This document shows positions 30,337 through 39,907 of a stretch of DNA of 64,000 bases, piece by piece. Each line of letters begins with the position of its first letter. Positions within the stretch are counted from its first letter, which is position 1. This DNA comes from Limnobaculum allomyrinae (GTDB lineage: Bacteria; Pseudomonadota; Gammaproteobacteria; Enterobacterales; Enterobacteriaceae): the NCBI RefSeq assembly GCF_016649425.1, contig NZ_JADRCR010000001.1, positions 62,001 to 126,000 of the forward strand, written 5' to 3'. Position numbers and translations under genes: made by a program. Below the pieces are notes generated by a model. It was not told the origin of the DNA and searched no databases. It saw only the letters and a list, made by a program, of their open reading frames with translations.

Positions 30337-33300
30337 ATGAAAGACCAACTGATAAAAAAAGGTAAAGATCTGCTGGACGAACAGCTTCAGGCCTATGGTC
30401 TGGGGGGAATGTCAGGTCAGGGCAGTAATAGCGGCGGTAACAGTTCTGCTGCAAGCTTTTCATCATTAGGTGATGGGTTAAACCGTTATCAGTTGGCGAT
30501 TGATGGCTTGAATGCTCAACTTTCAGTATTAAGCGTACAGGGCCATGAGCACCTGAGTGAAACCTGGCAATACGACATTCAGTTTACCGCACAACATGGC
30601 CTGACCATGGAACAGGTGCTGAGTGAAAAAGCGGTATTTACGCTGGCACCGGGTGGTATCAGCAGCCTGAGCGGTGCAGCTGGTCAGTTAAGCAATGAAC
30701 TGATGAGCGCGTTTAATGCCTTTGGTGGCATGTTCAGCGACAAGATAGGCAGCGCATCTAATTCTCTTTCCGGTGGTTTTTCCATTAACAGCGTCAGCCA
30801 GATGGCCAGTCGCGGTATGGGGATGGTGAATCAGGCCAGCTCGGCGGTAAGCAAGCTGGGCGGCATGGCAAATTCCATTGGCGGTATCGCCGGTAGGGCT
30901 TCGGGGTTACTGGGTAAGGCCGGCTCCAGCCTGTCATCGCTGGGGGGGATGGCCAGCTCGCTGGCGGGTGGTGAAAGTGAAACCCGGATTCTGTACGGCG
31001 TGGTCACCGCTTTCAGCCAGTTGTCCGGTTCGGCAGACGAAGCCCGCTATTCCATTACCTTATCTCCCCGTTTAGCTCTGCTGGACAACAGCCAGAACAG
31101 TGCCATTTTCCAGAATCAGACGGTTCCTCAGGTGGTGGAACAGGTTCTGCGTCAACATGAAATGACCGGGGTGGATTTCCGTTTTGAACTGACAGAAACC
31201 TATCCGGTGAAAGAGTACATCACTCAGTGGCAGGAGAGTGATTTAACCTTTATTCGCCGTTTGCTAGCGGACAGCGGTATCTGGTTCAGCTTTGAAACCC
31301 ATACCAAACACAGCTGTGATGTGGTGGTGTTTGGCGATTCAGAACAACAATATCAGGACGGCCCGACCGCCAGCTATCGTCAGCCATCCGGCAATAACGA
31401 TAATGGCGTGGAATCGGTCTGGGACATGTCAGTAGCGCGTAAAACCGTACCACAAAGCGTACTGACCCAGGACTATAACTACCGTAATGCTCAAACCGGT
31501 ATGAAATCGGAAGTCAACGGCGCGCAAAAAGATAAAACCACCCGCGGTCAGCACTATGTTTATGGTGAGCACTACCGTGATAAAGGGGAAGTGGTTAACC
31601 ACGCCAATGCGCAGGATGATTTACTGGGTCAGTTCAGCAATATGATGCCGAATGGCTTAGGGGATATTCCCGGCGTAAGCCAGTTAAGCGGGGTGGCGGG
31701 TTCAGTTAGCGGTGCCGTGAGTGGTGTAACGGGAGGCATTGCCGGAGCCGCCGGTCAGGGCGCTTCATTAGCTTCATCAACCCTGTCGCCAACGGGTATT
31801 GCCGGTGGCGCGTCTGGTGCCGGTATTGGCGATATGGCCAGTTCAGCAGCGGGTTCTGTTGGTTCAGCGGTCAGCTCTGCGGCCGGTTCAGCAGTTTCCG
31901 GTGTGACCGGTGCGGTGCAGAACATGGCCGGTCAGGCCAAAGGCGCTTTCGACAGCGTCGGTAGTTCCCTGAGTGGTTTATCGGATAAGGGCGGTGACCT
32001 GTTAAATGGCCTGAACGACAGTGAAGCTGAAGACGGCGCCAGTGATGAACCGGAAGCTGTCGGTCAGGGCGCCTGGTATGCCCGCCTGCGCCATCAGCGC
32101 TTTATGACCGAACAAATTACTATTAGTGGTAAAACCACCTTATCCCATCTGGCACCGGGACAGATTCTGACCGTATCCGGCTCGCCGATAGCGGAAGCGG
32201 GCAGCGGCATTCTGATTGTGTCAGTAGAGACTCAGGGCGACCGTCAACAGGCTTACGTTATCAGCTTTACCGGTATTCCTTACGACGTCCTGCGCCCGTA
32301 TCGTCCGGCTCGTCTGGTCTGGCCGACCATCAGCGGCACCTTACCGGCACGGGTGACCAGCCCGGATAACGACACCTACAGTTATATTGATGCTCAGGGT
32401 CGTTATCGGGTGAAGATGGACTTCGACCTGAACGACAACTGGCGTAAAGGGGAAGAGAGCCTGTGGATGAGGCTGGCGAAAGCCTACGCCGGTGAAACCT
32501 ACGGTATCCACTTCCCGCTGATTGACGGCACCGAAGTGGCTATCGCCTTTACTGAAGGCAACCCCGACCGTCCGTATATCGCCCACGCCATGCACGACTC
32601 CCGTCATGGGGATGTGGTTACCGTCGCCAACCATAAACGTAACGTTATTCGCACCCCGGCCAATAACAAACTGCGGATGGACGACGAGCGCGGTAAAGAA
32701 CACATCAAAGTCGCCACCGAATACGGCAAAACCCAGCTGAATATGGGGCATCTGGTGGATGCTGAGCGTAAACAGCGGGGAGAAGGGTTTGAGCTGCGCA
32801 CCGATGAGTGGGGGGCGATAAGGGCGGGGAAAGGGCTTTATATAACTTCTGAAGAAAAACCGCAGGCTGAAAAACAGCAACTAACCATGGATAATGTGAT
32901 TGCTGAGTTGGAGCAGGCGCATAAGATGGTTGAAGAGTTAAATAAAATGGCCGCCGCCGCTAAAGCAGAGCTTGCTGATATTCAGGCACAGAATGCACTA
33001 TTACAATCATCCCTTAATTCTATGAAAGGACCGTCAATATTATCCTATGCACCTGCAGGTATTGCTTCGGTTACACCAACAAGTATTCAACAAACGGCAG
33101 GTGAAAATATCATTCATACTGCACAAAATACCGTAGATATAAGTGCATTTAAACGTTTTATGGTCACTGCGGGTGATGTAATCAGCCTGTTTGCCAGCAA
33201 AATGGGAATAAAGATCTTTGCGGCTAAAGGAAAGCTGGAGCTACAGGCTCAAGATGATGAAATGGATTTAACGTCTAAACAAAATATGGTGATAACAAGT

Positions 33301-33510
33301 ACTGATAACGAAGTAATAATTAATGCTAAAACGCGTTTAACTTTGGCTTGTGATGGTGCGGCTATTGTCTTGGAAGGTGGAAGTATTACGGTTATCGGAC
33401 CAGGGGATATTAAAGGTAAGGTTGCAAGTTTTAATATTATCGGACCTGAAAGTTATTCACCTCCTAAACCTGAATTACCAGCAGGCGCATCTTGTTCGGA
33501 GACGGCATAA
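30337..33510 (+). CDS. vgrG: VgrG (TssI), T6SS spike with two Gly/Ser/Ala-rich insertions
   Basis: Trimeric puncturing spike, 1057 residues, considerably longer than a plain VgrG. Order: a Gly/Ser-rich lead (20-45), gp27-like domain starting about 49, a low-complexity insertion at about 106-213, more gp27 domain (214-425), a second low-complexity insertion at about 432-575, the OB-fold/gp5 region (about 576-750), a beta-helix with DSRHGDVVTVANHKRNVIRTP, a coiled-coil stretch (about 850-895) and a DUF2345-like end (about 900-1057). Base composition drops sharply near 32880, at the start of the coiled coil. The stop codon overlaps the next ATG by one base. Confidence 0.93.
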   Translation: MKDQLIKKGKDLLDEQLQAYGLGGMSGQGSNSGGNSSAASFSSLGDGLNRYQLAIDGLNAQLSVLSVQGHEHLSETWQYDIQFTAQHGLTMEQVLSEKAVFTLAPGGISSLSGAAGQLSNELMSAFNAFGGMFSDKIGSASNSLSGGFSINSVSQMASRGMGMVNQASSAVSKLGGMANSIGGIAGRASGLLGKAGSSLSSLGGMASSLAGGESETRILYGVVTAFSQLSGSADEARYSITLSPRLALLDNSQNSAIFQNQTVPQVVEQVLRQHEMTGVDFRFELTETYPVKEYITQWQESDLTFIRRLLADSGIWFSFETHTKHSCDVVVFGDSEQQYQDGPTASYRQPSGNNDNGVESVWDMSVARKTVPQSVLTQDYNYRNAQTGMKSEVNGAQKDKTTRGQHYVYGEHYRDKGEVVNHANAQDDLLGQFSNMMPNGLGDIPGVSQLSGVAGSVSGAVSGVTGGIAGAAGQGASLASSTLSPTGIAGGASGAGIGDMASSAAGSVGSAVSSAAGSAVSGVTGAVQNMAGQAKGAFDSVGSSLSGLSDKGGDLLNGLNDSEAEDGASDEPEAVGQGAWYARLRHQRFMTEQITISGKTTLSHLAPGQILTVSGSPIAEAGSGILIVSVETQGDRQQAYVISFTGIPYDVLRPYRPARLVWPTISGTLPARVTSPDNDTYSYIDAQGRYRVKMDFDLNDNWRKGEESLWMRLAKAYAGETYGIHFPLIDGTEVAIAFTEGNPDRPYIAHAMHDSRHGDVVTVANHKRNVIRTPANNKLRMDDERGKEHIKVATEYGKTQLNMGHLVDAERKQRGEGFELRTDEWGAIRAGKGLYITSEEKPQAEKQQLTMDNVIAELEQAHKMVEELNKMAAAAKAELADIQAQNALLQSSLNSMKGPSILSYAPAGIASVTPTSIQQTAGENIIHTAQNTVDISAFKRFMVTAGDVISLFASKMGIKIFAAKGKLELQAQDDEMDLTSKQNMVITSTDNEVIINAKTRLTLACDGAAIVLEGGSITVIGPGDIKGKVASFNIIGPESYSPPKPELPAGASCSETA

Positions 33511-34391
33511 TGGAAAAACAGCTTATTTCAATATTAAATAACGATAAAGCAATGTATCGATATTTATTATTAGATGGATTAGCTTCTGTCAGTGAATTAG
33601 ATCTTGTGAATTTAAATAATCTAAAAAATATCCTTGGAAATGATGCTATCACGGTAGTAGAACGACCGGATCTAACCCACGAGCTATTTTCATGTCCACA
33701 ACTAGTGGTACTTGCCAGACCAAATGATGATATAGACAGTCGTATTACTAAATTTAGCCTGATACAAGCTAATAGTGAACGTTTGTTTAGCAAACGTTAT
33801 GTTTGTGGCTGGATGACCAGCGAATTACCTCCAGAAATTGTGGCAAAGCATATTGTAAGAATAGCCCAGTCAATTAGTGAAATGTGTAGTATGCGGTTTA
33901 CTGCATTTTATGAACCTTTAAGAATGCAGCTATTGCATGATGGAAATAAGATTTGTGATGAATGGTTAGCTGCAACTCTCAATATATTTAATTCTTATTG
34001 TTACCTGTCTGTAAATTCTACTTTAAGGCATATAACTCGTTTAAAGCGATTGCCGGAACCAATAGATATATTCATATCTGAAGATGCAAAATTTTATCAG
34101 CAAGAAAGTAAAGCATTGTTTCATCTTTATAACGGTTGGGTTGAATGTTCCGCATCTCCACTTGATGATTTTGCGTTATTGCGCGTGGCCAGGTTATATC
34201 GTGAAGCTTGGGAACAGAGACTAACCAACATGGAAGATAAATATATATTCTCACTATTATCGTTGAAATACGGTGATCTAATGAAAAACCCGTTAATGGC
34301 ACAAGCAGTTAATGAGGCAAGGATAGCACCCGGCAGTTTACCTGCAAGGATGAAGGCGATAGAACAGCGTCACTTTATGGCTTTGAAATAA
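33510..34391 (+). CDS. DUF4123-like T6SS effector adaptor (probable)
   Basis: A 293-residue protein with no signal peptide. The N-terminal YRYLLLDGLASVSEL, the PQLVVLARP strand and RFTAFYEPLRMQLLH fit the DUF4123 pattern (Tap/TEC chaperones that load an effector onto VgrG), but divergence is considerable. Position supports it: immediately after vgrG, overlapping its stop (TAATG), and immediately before a large VasX-like effector, the arrangement of vasW-vasX in Vibrio cholerae. It is AT-rich like the rest of the block. Alternative: an unrelated adaptor fold. Confidence 0.65.
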   Translation: MEKQLISILNNDKAMYRYLLLDGLASVSELDLVNLNNLKNILGNDAITVVERPDLTHELFSCPQLVVLARPNDDIDSRITKFSLIQANSERLFSKRYVCGWMTSELPPEIVAKHIVRIAQSISEMCSMRFTAFYEPLRMQLLHDGNKICDEWLAATLNIFNSYCYLSVNSTLRHITRLKRLPEPIDIFISEDAKFYQQESKALFHLYNGWVECSASPLDDFALLRVARLYREAWEQRLTNMEDKYIFSLLSLKYGDLMKNPLMAQAVNEARIAPGSLPARMKAIEQRHFMALK

Positions 34392-34418
34392 CGGAATTTA
34401 GGAGATAGGGAGATAAAT

Positions 34419-37400
34419 ATGTCTGAGAATACAAATAATAAACAACAAGATAATTTCTTATATGAAACCGCTGAAAAGAAATCAGCCTTATCAGGTAATG
34501 AGTGTGGTGTATGTAAACGTAAAGGTTTCCCACTTTTTTTGGTAAGAAAAGCGATTATTCGCAAAGACTATAAAGTAAGTGGATGGTCTGAAAATATTGC
34601 TTCTTTAGGGAGTCGTGAGCCTAAAAATAAACTGAGCAACTATTCTTATGCTTATAGAACGTTAAGAACAGGATATGTTTATATTCTTCTCACTCGCACA
34701 AAAGCTGGTACAGAGAAGGGACAAGAAGTAGGTAGTAAAGAATTTCTGGGATATGAAATTACCCCCTCAGGTGTATTTCGTCATAAAAGTATTGATGAAA
34801 TGCAGGAAAAATTTGTTAAAGAGCTACCTGTATCCTGTACTTCTCAAAATCATAATATTCCGGGATTATTTGTTCATATTGATACTGAGGTTTATGGTGG
34901 AGAAGCTTATGTTGCTTATAGCCGTAGAGCATGGTCAAAAGATGTCCGTAAACAATATGAAACTGAACCTGCGGGTAGCAAGAAACTAAAACGCTTTAGT
35001 AAAATCAATTTGGATCAAAAAAACTCTCCGGCAGACCTTAGTTCAGAAGGTCGCAGTTTTGCTTTTTCAGATTTGTCTGGCGGCAGTAAGAAATTAATGG
35101 AATTACTGTTAAGTCAGGAGCAAGTCACTTACCATTTTTATCAGGATGAAGAAAAGAGCACGCAGGAAAAGAATAAATCTACCAATAACTTTGCCACGAT
35201 TCATCAGTTTAACAGTTTAAAAGCAGATTCAGGTCTGGTAGATCTGGAAGTTACCAGATTACAGAGTACGGGTGATGCCTATCAGGTAAGTTCAGTTGCG
35301 GCTTTAGTTGTTGAAGATACTTTTGGTGTTGCAGAGGAGTTGAGTTATCAACGTCAGTTGATGATTAAACCGATTGCAATGGCCATTGTAGAGGCTGAGA
35401 GCATTTTTACCACTAGTATGCAGAGTATTTATGATAAAGCTTTAGAAGGTAATACCCAGATAGATAACGTTTTAAAAGAAGATATTGACGATTACCGCAA
35501 GCAGCATCCTGAAGAAAGTCAGATCATGTATGATGAAGACTACAAAGAAGGGGACATTAACGAGAGGAAGTATGGAATGTCCCCATCGGGAACCTATGTG
35601 ACAATGACGAATGTCAAGATAGGTGAGCGCAGTTTTTTAGATAAAAACTATCTTAGAAAATCATCAGGACCTTATTCCTATTTTAATGAGAAGAACCTCC
35701 ATCTACGTAAAATTTTAACCTATATCGATAATTATAAGCTGGAGAGAAAAACTTATCTTGAAAGTACCGTTGGTGATTATACTCACACACAATACGGGAT
35801 GATTGTTGAAGGCTCTAAATTAGCGATGTATGTGCCACCTGGGCATATTGAAGTACCAATGACGGCGTTAGAAATTGCAGCGGAGAAGGCAAAATTTAAT
35901 CCGGGTGAATGTTATGATGTTAAACGGTATAAAAAACCGGATACGGCGGCTGCTAATGTCAATCAGCAATTAAATAAAGAATGGTCCAGATTAGAAAAAA
36001 GGCTTAGCACTTCCAGAATAAGCGACTTTAGAAAACAAGATAAGGCGATGTATGATAAGTTGATTAAAGATATTCATGATTTTTCTGTGGATTATTTTAC
36101 TTATACAACATGGCTATTAGGCAGTAGTGATGGGAGTAGTAAGAGTACATTTGCTCCCGACCCGGGGAGTTATAATGATGTGCCTTTCTGGAATATTGAG
36201 TGTGAAACTAATTGTTCAAATAACCATATTGGTTATGTAATGGATTTAATCCAGATAATGGATTTCACATCATTAGGAAATATAAAGTTAGATTATCAAT
36301 TTGGAGTGTGGGATGTCTTATTAAGGGATAAGTCCACGCTCTACTACCATCTATTCAAAGGATCGGCAGAAGCTAAAGAACAAAAAAGTAGTTTCTGGAA
36401 TATGTTATTAGAGCTCAGACAAAAACAAAGCGAAGAAAAGAAGAGAGTTATTTCAACGAAAGAAGTCATTAGTATTATAGAGAAAACACATAACGGTAAA
36501 TTAGATATTCAGTTTACCGCGGAAAAAGGTCAGCATCTGGTCAATCTGTATGAGTTATTGATTGCTAAAGCATCCGCCGGCGTTTCTCAAAAATATCATG
36601 ATGACAAAATGATAGGATTAGAGCTATTCCGTGTACATATTATGGAAGCGATGATGGCATTGAATGGTACCGAAACTTGTACCGTTGAAGCCACGGTCAA
36701 TATACGGGACGCTGCCGCAATAGCACGGTGTTATGCATTAAATTCAGTGGTATTTGTTGATAGTAGTACGGGAGAACAGACCGATCGTAATACATCAATA
36801 CTTCCCGCGATTCCAACATTAACAGAAGCTGATAGCGCAGCAACGGTAACGTTACAGCTTGTATCTGTTGGGGAAAATATTGACGAGCTCTACAATACGT
36901 TTAAACCGCTGATACTGAATAGTAGTGGCGGTATTAATAGTGCCTCAGAATTTCGTACTGCATTAAGAGAGCTAAATGATAAAAAAGGTTTTTTACAGTT
37001 AGGTTCTCTGACTACCGCTCCTGATTTAAGTGCGATGAGCAACAATACGGTGAGAACAATAGTCACCGATAATGCTAAGGCAAGCTTTTTTACCGCGGCA
37101 TCATTAATATCAGAACTGGCGTCTTATAATGAAAATAAAGAGAAACTGGCAGCTGTTACAGGCTTAGGGCAAACAGAAAGGGATGAAATTTCCAGATCTC
37201 TGGAGATCTCATTTGCAACGATAGTCGCTACCAGCGTTAAATTGATAGACAGTACGGTTAAATCATTGGGAATGTCATTTCATATGCTAATGGCAGGAAC
37301 TCCACAGCTGACCAGTGCGATGCAGAGTGCTGCGAAAGCATTGTATTTCTCTGGTAATATTTCTGTTATAACGGCCAGTGGTGTACTGGCGATAGTAGGT

Positions 37401-38378
37401 ATTATTGAAGGCGTTACCAATTTATCAAAAAGTAGAAAAATGTTAGCTGCAGGGGAGAATAAGCTGGGTTACGTCTATTGTATTGGTGGTGGATTGCAGA
37501 TATTTTCCAGCAGTATATTATTGCTTCAGTCATTAGGCATAATCGGTGTGATGGGGATATTTGGTGGGATATTGCTTGCGCTGGGTATTATTGCCGGAAT
37601 AGCGGCATTGTTACTCTTTTGGGTATTCTCTGATGATTCTGACAATTGGGAAGCGATAGAATTGTGGTTAAACCGGTGTTTATTTGGTAACTGGGAACAT
37701 AAAGAGAAAGGTTCACCTTATCCGTTAACTAAAATAGGAATGGCGAATGCGTTGAATGATTATTTTGTGGCGCGGATGGGGATGAAATCTGTCCTTAATA
37801 TAGAGAAAGAATCGTCATTAATCGGCTCTTCTGATATTGCAACGGATAAGCAGGCTGAGATTGAAGCCATGAGTGATGAAGAGATTGAAGCTGCTTATAG
37901 AAGGATTCCTAATGCGGATGACAGTACATTAGGGGTGCCGACATCATCACAGCGTGCAGTGATACTTGCCAGTGAGAGGCAGGGGATATCGGGGGATAGT
38001 CGGGCATTGTATATTAATATGAGTTTGCCTGGCTATGATATCGATTTAAGTGACTTTAAGGGAACTATACGAGTATTGAATATACAAACTCAACAATCTA
38101 TGGTTTTAACTATAAATAAAGATAGTAATTTTCCTATAATTGATTCTCAAGGAAAATTATCGTCATTCAGTGTAAGAAAAAATAATGAATTAATTGAATC
38201 TGAAGAATATAGTTATCATGATCAATTAAGAAATATGTTTATTATTTATTATAAAATAGGTGAGTTTACGGGAGATCATGAAATTTGTTGTCAAACTCAA
38301 TATTGGATAACAAAAAAAGAAAATGGTAAAGATAGTAATCCATTGATTTGTACATATTCTTATAAAGCGGAGGTGTAA
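34419..38378 (+). CDS. VasX-like T6SS pore-forming effector
   Basis: A 1319-residue protein. The N-terminal region (about 25-170) has the CGVCKRKGFPLFLVR opening (Cys29, Cys32), LRTGYVYILL and a following beta-rich part that match the VasX/BTH_I2691 effector family. A long helical middle leads to a cluster of hydrophobic helices (about 980-1065), then the family landmark NWEAIELWLNRCLFG. A further 245-residue C-terminal tail follows. VasX proteins are delivered by T6SS and depolarise the target inner membrane. There is no signal peptide and the gene sits 27 bp after the adaptor and directly before two lipoproteins. GGAGATAGGGAG precedes the ATG. Confidence 0.8.
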   Translation: MSENTNNKQQDNFLYETAEKKSALSGNECGVCKRKGFPLFLVRKAIIRKDYKVSGWSENIASLGSREPKNKLSNYSYAYRTLRTGYVYILLTRTKAGTEKGQEVGSKEFLGYEITPSGVFRHKSIDEMQEKFVKELPVSCTSQNHNIPGLFVHIDTEVYGGEAYVAYSRRAWSKDVRKQYETEPAGSKKLKRFSKINLDQKNSPADLSSEGRSFAFSDLSGGSKKLMELLLSQEQVTYHFYQDEEKSTQEKNKSTNNFATIHQFNSLKADSGLVDLEVTRLQSTGDAYQVSSVAALVVEDTFGVAEELSYQRQLMIKPIAMAIVEAESIFTTSMQSIYDKALEGNTQIDNVLKEDIDDYRKQHPEESQIMYDEDYKEGDINERKYGMSPSGTYVTMTNVKIGERSFLDKNYLRKSSGPYSYFNEKNLHLRKILTYIDNYKLERKTYLESTVGDYTHTQYGMIVEGSKLAMYVPPGHIEVPMTALEIAAEKAKFNPGECYDVKRYKKPDTAAANVNQQLNKEWSRLEKRLSTSRISDFRKQDKAMYDKLIKDIHDFSVDYFTYTTWLLGSSDGSSKSTFAPDPGSYNDVPFWNIECETNCSNNHIGYVMDLIQIMDFTSLGNIKLDYQFGVWDVLLRDKSTLYYHLFKGSAEAKEQKSSFWNMLLELRQKQSEEKKRVISTKEVISIIEKTHNGKLDIQFTAEKGQHLVNLYELLIAKASAGVSQKYHDDKMIGLELFRVHIMEAMMALNGTETCTVEATVNIRDAAAIARCYALNSVVFVDSSTGEQTDRNTSILPAIPTLTEADSAATVTLQLVSVGENIDELYNTFKPLILNSSGGINSASEFRTALRELNDKKGFLQLGSLTTAPDLSAMSNNTVRTIVTDNAKASFFTAASLISELASYNENKEKLAAVTGLGQTERDEISRSLEISFATIVATSVKLIDSTVKSLGMSFHMLMAGTPQLTSAMQSAAKALYFSGNISVITASGVLAIVGIIEGVTNLSKSRKMLAAGENKLGYVYCIGGGLQIFSSSILLLQSLGIIGVMGIFGGILLALGIIAGIAALLLFWVFSDDSDNWEAIELWLNRCLFGNWEHKEKGSPYPLTKIGMANALNDYFVARMGMKSVLNIEKESSLIGSSDIATDKQAEIEAMSDEEIEAAYRRIPNADDSTLGVPTSSQRAVILASERQGISGDSRALYINMSLPGYDIDLSDFKGTIRVLNIQTQQSMVLTINKDSNFPIIDSQGKLSSFSVRKNNELIESEEYSYHDQLRNMFIIYYKIGEFTGDHEICCQTQYWITKKENGKDSNPLICTYSYKAEV

Positions 38379-38384
38379 GTGAGA

Positions 38385-39056
38385 ATGTTCTTTTCTAAAT
38401 ATCATAACATGATTATTCTGTTAAGTTCGTGCATGATTTTTGGGTGTGATAATTATGATAATATGAAAGAATCATTACAAAGTAAAAATGATGAGTTAAA
38501 CCCTACAGGAAATAGAGCATTTTGTTATTATATAGGTAATGTTCAGTTTCCTTATATTAATGAATCCATAAAAAACAATGATATTGATTGGGTTGTTAAT
38601 AATAAAAAAAACTTGTCAGTAAGATTACCTGCATTTGTTAATTCCGGTTTGTTGATTAGCAATAAAATCAGTGGCAATGAGGATGCTAATTATGAATATC
38701 ATCTTACAGATAAAGGTAAAGATTATCTGTATATATATAATAGAAATTTAAAAACAAGAATAAAAAATGAAAATTATTTTTGTTTTGGACGTGTTGTTAT
38801 TCAGAGTGTGGAGAGTGTTAAAAAAGTTGATCATGGTAATAACATCACACCTCCAGAAACTTTGGTTACGTTTACCTATACAGTAGAAAATATACCCGAG
38901 TGGGCATTATCACCGGCATTATTTGAGCCATACAATACTAAAGGCCCCCTTTTTAATAATGGTATCGGCCCCTATAAAAAGAAAATATCGTTAGTAAAGA
39001 TTAATGGTGAGATTGTTGGTATGAGTGCTGGTGAGAAAATTGGTTATTTTCTTTAG
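38385..39056 (+). CDS. lipoprotein, candidate immunity protein (copy 1)
   Basis: A 223-residue lipoprotein with no recognised family. Signal peptide residues 1-20 end IFG before lipidated Cys21; Asp22 follows, which in enterobacteria retains lipoproteins at the inner membrane. It is 44 bp shorter in role-giving context than a normal gene gap: its start lies six bases after the effector stop and its GGAGGTG ribosome-binding site is inside the effector end, so the two are coupled. GTG at 38379 is an alternative start. It is clearly paralogous to the next gene (shared GNRAFCYYIGNV, RLPAFV, YFCFG, VENIPEW and EPYN). AT-rich. An immunity role is inference. Confidence 0.65.
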   Translation: MFFSKYHNMIILLSSCMIFGCDNYDNMKESLQSKNDELNPTGNRAFCYYIGNVQFPYINESIKNNDIDWVVNNKKNLSVRLPAFVNSGLLISNKISGNEDANYEYHLTDKGKDYLYIYNRNLKTRIKNENYFCFGRVVIQSVESVKKVDHGNNITPPETLVTFTYTVENIPEWALSPALFEPYNTKGPLFNNGIGPYKKKISLVKINGEIVGMSAGEKIGYFL

Positions 39057-39232
39057 TATTGCAATTATAGTATGTTTATTTAGAAAATAAAGAGAAGCTT
39101 TTATCATTTTAAAATGAAAACTATTGTGTTAGATACTAAGTATAAATGTTATTAGAGAATGTGTTTTTTATAGTTTTATGCGAAATATGAATTTAGGGCT
39201 TAATTAGAGTTTTTATTATTGAGATGTGGTTC

Positions 39233-39907
39233 ATGTATTATAAGCGTGAGTTGAGAGTTTCTTTATGTTTAGTATGTCTGACTGTATTTGGGTGTGATAG
39301 TTATAGTGATGAAAAAATTAATCTACAGCACGAATATGATATATTAAACCCACAAGGTAATAAGGCATTTTGTTATTATATTGGTAACGTTACATTTCCT
39401 TACGTTGTGGAACCGATAACCTCAAAAGATGAGGATTGGTCTTCATATAATAAGAAGAAGCTAGACGTTAGGTTACCTGCATTTGTTAAAGCTGGATTGT
39501 TAAATAAGGAATTGATAAATAATAGTTTATCTATCTACAAGTATAGTTTAACTAAAGAGGGAGAGAAATACCTGAGTACACATATTAGAAATCTAGGTGA
39601 TGGAAGTATTAAAAGTAATAGTTATTTTTGCTTTGGGAAAATAGTCATTGAAAATATAAAGGACGTTAACAAAGTTAAATATGAAAATGGTAATCAATAT
39701 TTTACTGAGACTAATGTAACATTTTCATATTTTGTTGAAAACATACCCGAATGGATTTCATCTGTAGCATTGCTTGAGCCATACAATATGAATTCACCTC
39801 TATTAGATAAAGGAACAGGCTTTTATGAAAAAAACGTTTCATTTAGAAAAGTAGAGGGTAAGATTATTGGCTTAAGAGATGGAGATGATATTGGTTATTA
39901 TTTATAA
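39233..39907 (+). CDS. lipoprotein, candidate immunity protein (copy 2)
   Basis: A 224-residue paralogue of the preceding gene. The signal peptide has a basic start (KRELR), a hydrophobic stretch ending VFG, lipidated Cys21 and again Asp22, predicting inner-membrane retention facing the periplasm. Conserved blocks include GNKAFCYYIGNV, RLPAFVKAGLL, YFCFG and VENIPEW. The ATG at 39233 is preferred because it leaves a positively charged n-region; ATG 39224 adds three residues. A 176-bp AT-rich spacer with no gene separates the copies. Duplicated immunity genes beside an effector are common, and copies often protect against variant toxins. Confidence 0.65.
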   Translation: MYYKRELRVSLCLVCLTVFGCDSYSDEKINLQHEYDILNPQGNKAFCYYIGNVTFPYVVEPITSKDEDWSSYNKKKLDVRLPAFVKAGLLNKELINNSLSIYKYSLTKEGEKYLSTHIRNLGDGSIKSNSYFCFGKIVIENIKDVNKVKYENGNQYFTETNVTFSYFVENIPEWISSVALLEPYNMNSPLLDKGTGFYEKNVSFRKVEGKIIGLRDGDDIGYYL

